Below are positions 33,488 through 44,056 of a DNA stretch of 64,000 bases, one piece after another (within the stretch, counting starts at the first letter, position 1; each line of letters opens with the position of its first letter). The notes below the pieces were generated by a model. The model was not told the origin of the DNA and made no database searches. It was given only the letters and a program-made list of their open reading frames with translations. Source of the DNA: Acephala macrosclerotiorum (Eukaryota > Ascomycota > Leotiomycetes > Helotiales > Mollisiaceae). Position numbers and translations under genes: made by a program. Location: contig MU119254.1 of NCBI GenBank assembly GCA_014904845.1, forward strand, positions 186,001-250,000. The letters run 5' to 3'.

Positions 33488-34638
33488 ATGAGAGCCTTCC
33501 CAAATCGTGGACGTTCTCGATATGAAACTGTCAATGTTTACCTGATACGATGGGAAGACGACGAACTAGGAGTCCAACAAGAACTCAAGACCCTCGACAA
33601 CGTCATGCGAGACTACGGCTTTCGAACTAACATTTTCCTCATCCCTGAGCACAAATCACACTGGGATTTGATGCGCAAGACCTTGGACTTCATCCAAGAT
33701 TGTGATCACGAGAAAAATCTATTTATTCTCTATTATGCCGGACATGGAAGGATGAACAGTGCTCGACAAGTCGAATGGGTCTTTGGGCAAAACTCTGGTT
33801 CCCCCTTCGTCGACTGGTCCGCGATACAGGGACTTTTTGGAACGGCAAAATCAGATGTTCTCATCCTGCTAGATACGTCTACTACCGTGAGCTCAGCGAC
33901 GACATCGCAGTGCGCTGTAATGGAGACTATTGCTGCCTCAGTGCCTGTGGATTTGAACGGAGAGCGCCACCACCCGGAGAATACTCAATGACGAATACTC
34001 TCATCGATATACTTCAGGATTGGATCAACAAACCGTCATTCTCAGTCGCATCTTTACACACTAAAATCTTGTTTAGATTGAAGCTGGAGGGAAAGAAAAA
34101 AGATCGTGATGGCATCCCATTGGAATAGTGTGTAACTCCCATACACTGGATAAACACGAAGGACTCCAAGGCATTAGCAATAGAGATTTGCCGACGAAAT
34201 GTATTACCACTATCATCGACGACACCCCGAGAAATCCCAAGCCAAGATGATGACTCAACTCTCGTTGACGCCATGGATGTAGATTCTGATGACACGAGCG
34301 CTGCCTCCACCGTTCTGTCCTCGGTTTCCTCTGCAAGAACTTATAAAGTACCTCATGTCTTGATCAGCCTCCAACTGGAGGAAAACCAGTCTCTGGACGT
34401 TGGTCAATGTACTAAATAGTTGGATAAGTTTCCTCTATTGGCGAAATGGGTGAAGGTTGAGGCTGTCTTCGGAAGCTTTTCTACCTTAATGCTTTTGTCT
34501 GTTCCTATGCCGATATGGGACATGCTTCGAGATCATCCTGCTTGCTCATTTGTCGGATATGCGACGACTCCAAATCTCAAAAGAGCGAAGAGTTCCACAG
34601 GACTAGAGACAGTAGCGGACGTGAAGAGTCTCAGTACG
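33488..34638 (+). pseudogene. caspase-like (C14) gene, catalytic Cys lost, with frame lesions and two TGG-to-TAG stops
   Basis: From the ATG at 33488 the frame gives SRYETVNVYLIRWEDDELGV, then the His motif FILYYAGHGRMN. At the Cys motif it reads DVLILLDTSTTVSSA instead of LLD-x-C. The Tyr-Tyr codons expected after the Cys are readable in the next frame, suggesting a 1-nt loss and a compensating 1-nt gain. An apparent 8-nt insertion (33938-33945) shifts the frame; beyond it METIAA continues as CGFERRAPPPGEYSMTNTL, matching the paralogue at 11.0-16.6 kb. Stops at 34126-34128 and 34417-34419 (TAG) stand where Trp is expected; the paralogue has EWL at the second. The SFST module (VKVEAVFGSFSTLMLLSVP) is intact at 34444-34580. 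It runs in frame into the DUF2841 protein. Confidence 0.75.
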
Positions 34639-36066
34639 ATGAGCGAAATGCCACCTCCCATTAACAGACCTAGTCCTCAATATTCACCACCATATCCATA
34701 TGTCTTTCAGGGCTCATCTCCAGAATGTGTCGAATACACTACGAATCAGGTACGCTCTTCAAACTACTCTCTAAACGTGATAGAACTAACAACATCAAGA
34801 GCATTAAAACCGCGGTTGAAAATGCCCTCCTAGGGAAGAAATCTCCTGGCAAGAACTACCATTTGATAGTGCATTCAGATGGTAACGAACAGCAAACATA
34901 CTCCTCTCAATCGTGGTCAGTGGATCAAGTCGGGAGCCCGAATAACAAAGTCCAGGCAAATTATAGACCTTCGAACTATGGATACCCCACTTATGGTAGG
35001 CTTTTTTGTCAGAAGGAGGCAACTTACTCTATTTACTGACCTAGCTTCAGCTTCCAAACGAGACATATATAATAATTGCGGGGTGGAGAGTGGCTATGGG
35101 AATAGCAATCCATCGATGTTTGGAAGCTTCAACAGTCCCAAGTCGACAAGCCTATGGAATGGACCTCCAGGATTCTGGCTATGGAAGTCGGTACCAAGTG
35201 GGCAAACATTCCAGTAGTTTAATCACTGAAACTGTGGGAAATTACGATACCAATGCTCGTGTAATGGGTCCAAAATCGGTATATGATATCGAGAAGAGCA
35301 GTAATTATGACAGAATGCATTTCAGTAGTGGAGAATCTTCTTCGGACAACAGCCGCCGCTTACAACGCAGATTCGAACAGTTTGACGGAGAAGGTTTGTC
35401 TAGCGCTAAAAGGACAAGATTTCCTTACATGATTCGTGAGAACTCGGACGACGACACTCCTGTCCCAATACCAGTCAGAAAAACGCAACAATTGATGATT
35501 GGTGATGAACATGCAGTCGAAAAGGTCTATCAAACCAGATTCAAAGACATGCAACAGTCCGCTTGTAGAGTCATGGGGAAAGCTTTTGTCAAACTTATTG
35601 AGCCTAAAAAGCAGAAGCATTACCCGTACACCAAGGGTGACGACAAGGCGCCACCTTGGTGGCCGAAAACTATAGGCGAAAATCGTGTTCGGTACAAAGA
35701 GCCCGACCACCTCCTCAGGCCAGGTATGTTGCCGCCTTAGATATAATGAGAAAGGACTTGGTTGATAATCTCTCCCCAGAACGTATTCGTCTTCTGATCC
35801 ATATTCTTCGCATGGTGGTGCAACCAGTGAAGAACCAGCAGCCAGCAGTCCAAAAACAAGGACTCAATATTCGAAAGCTAGAGGAAATCACTATGGAAGC
35901 TATGTCTAATTGGTTTGCTGATTTACAGCACCCTGAAAATTCCTTGAAGGGGCCTTCCCTGAAAGAGATTTTCAAGATCGCTAAAGCAGAAGAGCGATAT
36001 TTGAATCAGGAAATTGGTGAGAGCTCTGATTTCAAGGTCAATCTAGAAGCCGACATTGTAATCTAG
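34639..36066 (+). CDS. DUF2841 (YDR124W-like helical bundle) protein, in frame with the upstream caspase-like module
   Basis: Exons, as best placed: 34639-34749, 34800-34995, then either 35091-35723 (frame open) or 35051 onward (needs a 1-nt shift near 35140), and 35780-36066. The N-terminus is disordered and Pro-rich, then AVENALLGKKSPGKNYHLIV and a Gly/Ser/Tyr-rich spacer. The DUF2841 bundle covers VYQTRFKDMQQSACRVMGKA, KGDDKAPPWWPKTIGE and, after the last intron, RIRLLIHILRMVV and MEAMSNWFADLQHPEN. Proteins with this fold occur in many Pezizomycotina; their function is unknown. No stop separates it from the caspase-like module: the frame is open from 34420 to the donor at 34750. The true start may be the ATG at 34639 or lie in the upstream module. 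Confidence 0.65.
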
Positions 36067-36437
36067 ACGGAGATACGTGTTTTCCTGTCATGTGCGGAGA
36101 GAGAGCTTCCAAAGACTCGACCCCTGAAGATGATGAAAATCTTGAGAATTGACATCTATGTTAACAAATGTCGCAATATTGTTTGAATAATTGAGACTTG
36201 AAGCGCGAGTTGGTCTGGGCCCAAATGATTTGATCAGGGTTGGTATCATGAAAGTCTTCTCCAATTTGGAAACTTGGTAGACGAAGCAGTTCACTCAACT
36301 ATCTGTATCCATGCACTGACATGCACGTTGAGCTGATTTTCCAATTCATCTATGCCTTTTTCGTATGTACAGTACATCTCCTTCCCGGACTCTCGCAATC
36401 GCATCTTGGAACTGGCAATAATTACCCCACTCCCCCG
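36067..36437. other. convergent 3' region, nothing recognised
   Basis: Between the DUF2841 stop (plus) and the PEBP stop (minus). Confidence 0.5.
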
Positions 36438-37125
36438 CTATCCAGTAACCATAAAATAATTCGCAGCAACCGGATCTTTCAATCCCGCCAAGTCAATAAA
36501 CTGCGTGACGTTAAAGTTCAACCGACTCGACACCTGACTCTTCATGACAGACGGAACCGCAAAGTTCGCAGGCTGTTCGAACAGCAGCTCGATGTAATAA
36601 TGCGGATGCGCTGGTGTCTCAGATGGTGGCGAAGTTCCGAAGTAGGAGGATGGACCGGTGTCCTTGGATGTCAGGACGTGAGTTGTGCCCTTCAATGTTC
36701 CAGCCGATTTGAACATGCCGCGGGGTCCTCCGGTTGTAATTGAGGGGCTGAGAGGGGTGTTAGTTGATGGGAGTATTGTGATGGTGGAGGGGGGCTTACA
36801 GATCAATATCTGTGTGGTTAGTATGCGCTACTTGACCGTCTGCGAGAGGACTTACCGATCATGAAATAGACATATGTTCCAGTCAATTCTGTCTGAGTTC
36901 CAATGGTTGGCATGCTCGCGACAGCTGGTAGAGGGATCAGTATCACATTGAAACGATCTGGTAAGGCATCAAACCAGCTTTCTGCATCTGCAAGCCCGGC
37001 GTGATGGTTGTTGAGGGGAAGATGACATCGAGGTGAGCAGTGACATTGGGACTGAACCCAGGAGGGGTTTGTGCTAAAGTAACCCCTGCCACCAGTAGTG
37101 AAGAAAGCGGCAGAAACAACATCAT
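36438..37125 (-). CDS. secreted PEBP-like protein with a 10-nt micro-exon
   Basis: Predicted 179 residues in four exons: 37125-36975, 36924-36856, 36809-36800 (only 10 nt) and 36747-36438. The signal peptide is MMLFLPLSSLLVAGVTLAQ. The fold is that of phosphatidylethanolamine-binding proteins: SMPTIGTQTELTGTYVYFMI followed by DIDLP at the micro-exon, then HPHYYIELLFEQPANFAVP and FIDLAGLKDPVAANYF. The classical ligand-pocket DPDxP/HW signature is weak, as in other secreted fungal members. Intron 2 has a perfect tactaac branch site just before its cacacag acceptor, which supports the micro-exon. Skipping it would shift the frame. Secreted fungal PEBPs are of unknown function; lipid binding or protease inhibition are suggested in relatives. 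Confidence 0.85.
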
Positions 37126-37802
37126 GAAGATACACTTGGTGCGATGAAACGATGGGCTGCGGAAAGCTGGGGTGGGGGATCTCTTATGTACTATGCTCGT
37201 TTCTGTCCTTCAGATCAAGTTGTCCTCGGGGGTTGATGAAACATCCCAAGATGATATCAATCAGCCTGCTCAACTCAAATTGGAAATGGAACAATGAGGT
37301 TCGAGCAACGTTAATCTGGATGAAGGTAGTGGAGGTAATGACTCAAGGTACAAGAACATCTCAGCACTGCCAAGTGTTTCTCCTCAGGCTGGGAGCGTTG
37401 AAGTAGTACCGGTAGTTGATGATCGACGGCTGCAATTGAGCATCGGAAAATAAGATCCTTGCTACCCCGCAGATATGGTACCTGATTAGGATCTGCTTAA
37501 TTTGGGACATTCAAGGCACATTCAAGGCTCGGATGAAGGTTGGGGCTCGGGTAGATGCGGCAGAAATTGAGGCTAAATCTGACATTGAACTCACAACCGA
37601 CACAAACATCAAAACTTCCCGATCATAGCTGTTAACCAGCTTGCTAGAATTGAAATTTGGGGATGCCAAGCTCCAATAAATCATTGAAATGCCCTGACAC
37701 CTGGCACGAAAAGAAATCAACGGAAGAAGGCTGGCACGATGATAATGCTAGAAAATCCAGAATCCAGGCTCATATGCTTGGCCATGACCATCTCCCCACA
37801 CC
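37126..37802. other. intergenic, upstream of the PEBP gene
   Basis: Minus-strand promoter of the PEBP gene expected here. No other supported gene. Confidence 0.45.
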
Positions 37803-38117
37803 CTACACTGCAGTGTCTTCCCTCCCCGCCTTATGGCTCTCCTGGCGCCTTCCTAATCTCGACTGCCAAGATACCCCAGTATCTCCTTCCTCCTTTGCCT
37901 TTCCAGCATCCTCGTTGCGAGGTTGTGGATATATAGTAGCCAAGAATAGCTCCACCGAGTTCTGAGCACCACCGTATATGCTATTCGCTAATGTCTGGAG
38001 CCAGTTTGGCAACACTCCGCCGAATAGTCGACGCACCGTTGCGATGTTGATTCCGTTCCGTTGGGAGGAGGATGGTATGTGACCGAGATCGCCAGCCCTG
38101 GGGGATGAGGTGGTCAT
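37803..38117 (-). CDS. small hypothetical protein
   Basis: Single-exon frame of 104 residues from the ATG at 38117; the frame remains open further upstream, but this ATG is the only good one. The N-terminus is polar (MTTSSPRAGDLGHIPSSS). A central amphipathic or membrane-touching stretch follows (LFGGVLPNWLQTLANSIYGG, then VELFLATIYPQP). The tail is charged (RLGRRQESHKAGRED). No family is recognised. It could be a small membrane-associated protein or chance coding; the tail-end location near the PEBP gene gives no clue. Confidence 0.35.
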   Translation of the reverse strand: MTTSSPRAGDLGHIPSSSQRNGINIATVRRLFGGVLPNWLQTLANSIYGGAQNSVELFLATIYPQPRNEDAGKAKEEGDTGVSWQSRLGRRQESHKAGREDTAV

Positions 38118-38438
38118 TTTGGGCGAAGACGAAATTCGAAAGTTGGATATCGAATTGAAAAACAAGAAGGATAATCGAATGGAAATATGTGCCTGCCACG
38201 AGGAAAGTGAGAACAAGGACATTTGAAGCGATAGAGCAAGAAAGATAATCTTTGTTCATTGTGGGCTATTCAGCACCAGATTCATCAATCACTTGATGCC
38301 TTGTCCAATACACTAGACCAGATTTCAAACTAAAAAAAAAAAAAATTCTCCACCTCGTTCAGTCGTGCCGATACGTGAATCTAACCAAAAAAAAATCATA
38401 CTCTGACTCCCTCCTCTGACCCTATTTGGCGCGGGATT
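38118..38438. other. intergenic with A-runs
   Basis: Contains a run of 13 A (about 38333-38345) and a run of 9 A near 38387-38395. No gene. Confidence 0.5.
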
Positions 38439-40860
38439 TCAACTATCAATGGAATCAGCATCCGTACTCCTACTCCCCGCGCCCCACGAGTGATGCGACG
38501 TCGAGGTAATCGTCGACTCACCATCATCGTCTTCTCTTTGGCCGGAACCCCCTCTCATAGTAAAGCTCCACCAAGCGTCGTATCTAGAATACCATTCTGA
38601 GCTGGGAGGATCCGCCGGAGGTGCTGTCAATTGTTCTGGATCGAAGGAGGGCGACACAGGCGAGGTCGGGCGCGCCTCGATCACTGGCGTGAGCATTGAA
38701 AGGACCGTCTGCAGCCAGGCTCGCTGGGGCCAGTTTGTTGATAGGAAGGGTGTCGCATATGATGCTGTGATATCGGCATTTGGTGAAGCCTGTCGTGTGG
38801 TAGACCTAGTATCGGGATCGGCATCACCTTCGAGGTTGTGCTCTTCTGGGATAGGGATTGGTTCGAGTCTTGTGAGAGTGGGAGCGTCGTCAGCCGAGTA
38901 TAGATCTTCTTCGGTGGAATTATGGTCTGGGTTGGGGTTTGTGTGACTGTCAACCACGACCTCATTCTCGACACTGCTATCAATGATAGCAGGACCTTTG
39001 CCCTTCTCATCGTTTCCAGGTGCTTGAGACTCTGCGGAGTCCTCAACCGTAGCCTGTCCCAATGACTGCTTGTCTTCAATTGCCTCTTCTGTTCCAATAG
39101 CCCGGCCGTTGCAATCTTTAATCTCAGTCGTGGCATCTAGTTCAAACATGACCTCATCTTCTTTGGCGGAATTATGGTCTGGGTGAGGGTTTGTGTAACT
39201 GTCAACCACGACCTCATTCTCGACATTGCTCTCAATGATAGCAGGGCCTTTGCCCTTCTCATCAATTCCAGGCACTTGGGGCTCTGCGGAGTCCTCAGTC
39301 GTAGCCTGTTCCAGTGACTGCTCGTCTTGAACTGCCTCTTCTGTTCCAATAGCCCGGCCGCTGCCATCCTCAATCTCGGTCGTGTCATCTGGTTCAGACA
39401 TAACCTGATCTTCTTCACACTCTGATGAGCCACTGTCAGGTAATGTCTCATCATCCTGAATGTCAAGCTTCTCAGGATGTCCCGTTGAGCTGAGCAGAGA
39501 TATGGCAGAATCTCTGCGCTCTTTTAAAAGTTTCGGGAGATAAAATTTCACATGTGGTGCGGGAGACGACGACGTGAATATCTCAGGCGATACCGACCGA
39601 GGAAGGCTTGACGACGGTGAAGGCTGGCAGATTTCGGAAGGGCCGATGACGGTTACTGGTGTGGCACTCTCTTCGACGGGGCTGTTGGGTCCCGAATGAT
39701 GTTCGAGAAGTTGCGGCGGCGATGGGATAGCTGGAGCCTTCCCCTTCATCACCATCACAGGCTCAGTGCTTGGTGTTGGATCTTGTGGGTCGCTGGAGCC
39801 TGCTGGTAGATTCGTGGATTCGACAAGATACGCGAGCATGCTCGAAAGCAAGACTGTAGCCAATTGTGATAATGGTATGGTAGCAGTGGGCCAGTCCTTA
39901 GCATACCTCGGTCGATCTGACGGCGGCTGACTCCTCTCAACGTGTCTCTGCTGAAACTTCTCAATCTTGTCCTCCAAGAAGACCTTCAATGCAATGATGG
40001 TCCTCTCTTGCTCCCAAACCAGGTGCTGCATATGGTCACCTCGATCTCGGATGTCCGCATACATCTTTTTGATGGGTTCATCTAGAGAGAGTAAGTCTCC
40101 TTTCCCAGGTTGACTCGCAAGCATGATGTGGTGAGACGGGATTCGAAGAGTGGCGTGCTGAACAGCAAATGCTCGCATATCGGAAAGTTTGCGGATCAGC
40201 CCTGACTTAATCTCTTGAACAAGCTGAAGATGTGGGTCGTTGATTCGTCGATGGTCGTCAGCGACGGCTCTCAAAACGTGGATCTGCTTATCCAGTTCCG
40301 AAGCGACGTCAGCTAGATAGATAGCTTCGAACAGTTGAGCACATTGTGTCGGGGTGAGAAGCTCAAGCAAAGGTTCATCAAATGACTGGCTGATTTTGAG
40401 GTGTCAGTATGGGTTCGGAGATGAGGCTATACACGGGATGATAGACATACATGATGTACATAGCTATTAAAGCATTGATTGCCTGCACTGGCTCATTGAA
40501 AGCGTCCCTCAAGACCTGAACTTCTGCTGTGATGCTTCCCAGGATAGCTTTGGAAGCGTCAGAACTGCTTTCTTGTTCTTTAGAGATATGGTGATTTGAT
40601 GATTGCCCGCTCTCGTCTAGGCTCATCTCTGCCATGGCCTGGCTGAGAGTTTCGACGTTATCCGTGGTAGATATCGCTGGTTGGGGGTCGGCATGCTTCC
40701 AGAATTGATGAAGGAAAGCCCCGAGATTCAGAGATGCTGCTTCGTGTACTTCATGTGAAGATGGAATATTATCACCATCCAGAATCGCAGATGTCTTCGC
40801 AAAGGCGTTGATGAGAACGATCAAGTCGTCGGTCAGCGGGTTGAAAATACTCGCAGCCAT
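38439..40860 (-). CDS. hypothetical protein with internal 84-residue tandem duplication
   Basis: Predicted 786 residues in two exons, 40860-40451 and 40389-38439, joined in phase (YI then QSFDEPLLELLTPTQCAQLF). Start chosen at MAASIFNPL (good context AAATGG); the frame stays open upstream to 41202, so an earlier start is possible. The N-terminal half is helical (MAEMSLDE, AEVQVLRDAFNEPVQAINAL, LEDKIEKFQQRHVERS). A short hydrophobic patch (LATVLLSSMLAYLVES) lies near residue 320. The second half is acidic and disordered and carries two copies of an 84-residue unit with GRAIGTEEA, DEKGKGPAII and VENEVVVDS. No known domain was recognised. The even spread of acidic repeats suggests a scaffold-like or nuclear protein, but that is a guess. 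Confidence 0.65.
38913..39416 (-). repeat. 252-bp coding tandem duplication
   Basis: Two head-to-tail copies of 252 bp (39416-39165 and 39164-38913) inside the hypothetical protein. The copies are roughly 85% alike and both keep the reading frame, with mostly conservative replacements (VVVDSYTNPHPDHNS and VVVDSHTNPNPDHNS). Confidence 0.85.
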
Positions 40861-43655
40861 TTCGAGTTTGAAGATTTTGTGAGCGTTGCAAAGTCCAAAA
40901 CAAACAAGAATATAACGGTGAAGCTTCACAAGGAAGAGTTGGCGGTGTGCCACGTTCTGTGTGGGTCTCAATGAGGCTCGGCCACGTCGCATGAACCAGC
41001 GATGCATCCACGTATGCAGGAGATCAGGTACTTCCCACTGTTCGCTGGCGCGTTGCTCGTGACTTGAATATCGGAAAGAAAATATGAGCTTCGACCTGGC
41101 AATGCAGCGTAAAGCGGTCCTTTGTCGTCCATGCTTCATCATTCCTTGACACTGGTGAAAGCCGTTGAAAACTAGCCTGGTGGAAGCTTTCAAGGCTTTC
41201 ACGCCTAGTGTTCATATTACCATTCAAGTAAAAGCTCGCTGTTGAAGATACCTCTCACACGGAGGACTTCCTCTAAAGAACCTTGTAAAAATGTTGAAAT
41301 GTCTGAACGGGGAACTCGATAACTCGGAATGGCTGACCAAAACAGCAACAAGTTGGCAACGATGATATCCTGGTCCTCTTCTAGAAATGCCACACATGTT
41401 CTGACTTGGCCTCGATGCGATGTCAACCTCGAAACTCGGAATCCGCGAAAACCGTACAGTCAAAAGGTTGACCAGGGAAAGGAGGATAACTTCAAACCAT
41501 TCAGCTAGATGGAGAACCATAACCATTAATCAAAAACAATCCACGGAATTACAAAGTTGTAGAGGATAGCCTTTTTTTACTTCACGAGTGTGAAGTAATG
41601 CACAATGACAAGACAAGACGATACAAAGGTCGAAAATGTTCCTCTGGAAATCGTACAGCCGCACAAGCTGGCATTTGCCATACCACCAGGATCATACGGC
41701 TACCTGTCTCCCTCTTCGTTCAAAGACCTGTATCTGTCGAATCTGCGACTGGAAAGTGAACATTACCCGCGGATTATTGTCGATGTCGAGACATACTTGC
41801 TGTAGGGGGTTCAGGTACCGCCCACACTGCACAACAGCGCCCTTGACGTGACTCCCATCTCTGTACGCCATGAGCCACAGATCATCTTTGCCTAGAAGAC
41901 ACGCGCCCGGCGCTTCTCTCTCCGAAAGCTAGATTGCCTTTTCGATCGCTTTTGTGGATTTCGAACAGATGCAAATGATATGAAGGTGGTGTTCAGGCGG
42001 TTATGGTACATGGATTCCCTAATTTAGTACATCACACGCTAGCTATGCTGACTTGACCTCCCCAACCTCGCCCGTTCCCGTTCCCCCTTACCATACAACA
42101 TCACTATCAACAAAGCCTGACCAGCAAATACTGACACATCATGACGAACGCGACAGGCAGGCATAGCTGTGGAAGGCACAGGAAATCCGAGCAAGCTACC
42201 GGATGTCTCCGGCTCAAACAACATCGTCCAGCCTGTAGCTGCAAGCTGCGAGTAGGTCCTCGACCTCGATCCACGAACCAGAAACCAGACGTCTACGCGA
42301 TAGACTCCCCCCCCAGCTATCTCAATACTCAAACCCTTCGAAGATTGTTCGGAGTGGAGGGTGGCAGACGAAATCGACCTACGAAACGAACAATGGCTCA
42401 TTGGGCTCCCTCTTTGCCATACAAATAATCGATCCTTCACAGGCTGATGAACGTTAGCGGCGGACATACAAACTTAACATCAACACGACTAGCTTCCTCT
42501 ATGAGCACATTGATATTCATATCCTTCTCGAAATAGCATAAAGAGAGATATGAGGGCATACAAGGTCCACTTGGTCTGGCCGTATCAAGACACAGGAATC
42601 TACACCAACGTTTGGAAGACCGCGATACATCCATAACAGTTCCCAGAAATATCAGGATTTGATTCTCAATTAAGGGACTTACAAATATACATGACGGCCC
42701 TCTATACTACGAGCACTACTAAGTACTTGCGACGCCTGTGTTGAAATGGTCGCTCGCCGACTTGTTGCGGCAAGGACCTAACGATCCCGAACTCGAAATT
42801 TGTCACTCTGGCCATCATGGATTGAAGATAAACCACCCCACCACAAACAAAGAGGTAAAGATACGAAATGGGTACGCCGGGCCCAGCAAGTTGAAAGAAG
42901 AGATTTCCTGTTCCGAGGAGATGAACTGCTCCCCACAAACGAGTGTATCTGGAGAAAGGAAGGGGACGAGCAGAAGTCGGGTCCAGAACAAGGACAAATG
43001 TCTGGACAATTTCACTTCAGTTCAGTCCATGTTCAAGGATCGTCTGGGCATTACCACTTACATTCAAGCTCCGATCCTTCGGCTTGTGGATTGCATACCA
43101 ATTGACAGCAACAAAGATTACAGAGTTGGGCAATGTAGGGTTGCAGAATTGGATGAACTACCCAGTGGCAGGTTTCAAAACTGGAATTAAAGATTGAAGT
43201 TGTGCAAAGTTAAAGTGACTGAGGAGTTGAAGCCGAGCGCTTGGTTGTGGGGATGGATGACTTGCAAGGCAAGTCACAAATACAGTCTCAGTCTTACTAG
43301 CAAAGTGAGGTGGGCCTAATCTTCGCGCCTGGTTTCATGCGTTGTGCTGCTTTGAAGTGGGGGAGCTTGATGGTGACGAACATCAGCAGTTGCTGGCTAT
43401 TCCACAATTTTCAATGTTGCACGTACTCTACTCTGAAGCGGAGGTTGTCTGGCTGTGGTCCTAGGCGTACTACCACATTTGGAATATTCGTCAATGATTT
43501 AGAACAAGGAGCTCAAGTAGCAGGGGCCTTGGGAGGCGGGGCATCCCTGACACGATTGTTCCAACCCGCTCGAAGTCCTTTTAAAGTCCCTCCACTCGCT
43601 GGACAATTGTATTTGATCCTTTGCTTTGTACTCTTCAACTTGGTAATACAGACAA
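40861..43655. other. 2.8 kb without a supported gene
   Basis: The minus frame 41202-40861 is an open extension of the hypothetical protein and could be its 5' end. Frames at 41224-41526 (minus, hydrophobic start), 41605-41805 (plus, 66 residues) and 42738-43190 (plus, 150 residues) show no recognised motif and no convincing introns. They may be small orphan genes or chance. Confidence 0.35.
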
Positions 43656-44056
43656 TCATTCTTCCACTTCTATGACTCCGCTCTGCTCAGTCTCCAGCGC
43701 CATCCACCTCAATCTCAACGTTGAGCTTTTGAGCTCGCCGTCCTGCATCCGCTGGATCTCCGAAAGTTTCTCCCCTGCCTCCTCCCCATTGACCCCGAGC
43801 TCCAGGATCATTAGTCTCAGCGCAATCATCACCCTCAGTATAGTCTCCTCCGGCATATCTTTCCACTCTTCGTCCTCCTTGGTGTCCGCTTGCTTTTCGG
43901 ATTGTTTGAGCTTCGGTGCGGGCGCTGCGGGGCGAGCGTGAGCGGCAGCAATGATGCTTTGGAAGTGGTTGATTCTGGTCTGGATTGGGCTAGCAAAATG
44001 TTCCTCCGTCCCTGGGACATTCCTCCCTCTCTTACTTTGACAAGTGATTGCTCCAT
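43656..44056 (-). CDS. short helical acidic protein of unknown function
   Basis: Two exons, 44056-44036 and 43979-43656, give 114 residues: a 7-residue first exon (MEQSLVK) followed by TRINHFQSIIAAAHARP. The phase-0 join needs the acceptor aatccag. After an Ala/Pro/Lys-rich hinge, a regular amphipathic helix pair follows: EEWKDMPEETILRVMIALRL and GEEAGEKLSEIQRMQDGEL, ending in LRWMALETEQSGVIEVEE. The composition resembles small subunits of larger complexes (kinetochore or mediator type), but no family is recognised, so no function is assigned. Confidence 0.5.

Noticed and set aside
33938..33945. 8-nt insertion considered as a hAT excision footprint
   Set aside because: It does not form a clear duplicated 8-bp site with its flanks, so its origin stays open.
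42738..43190. 150-residue plus frame considered as a small gene
   Set aside because: Starts at a non-ATG codon region, no motif and no neighbour support; left as unassigned.
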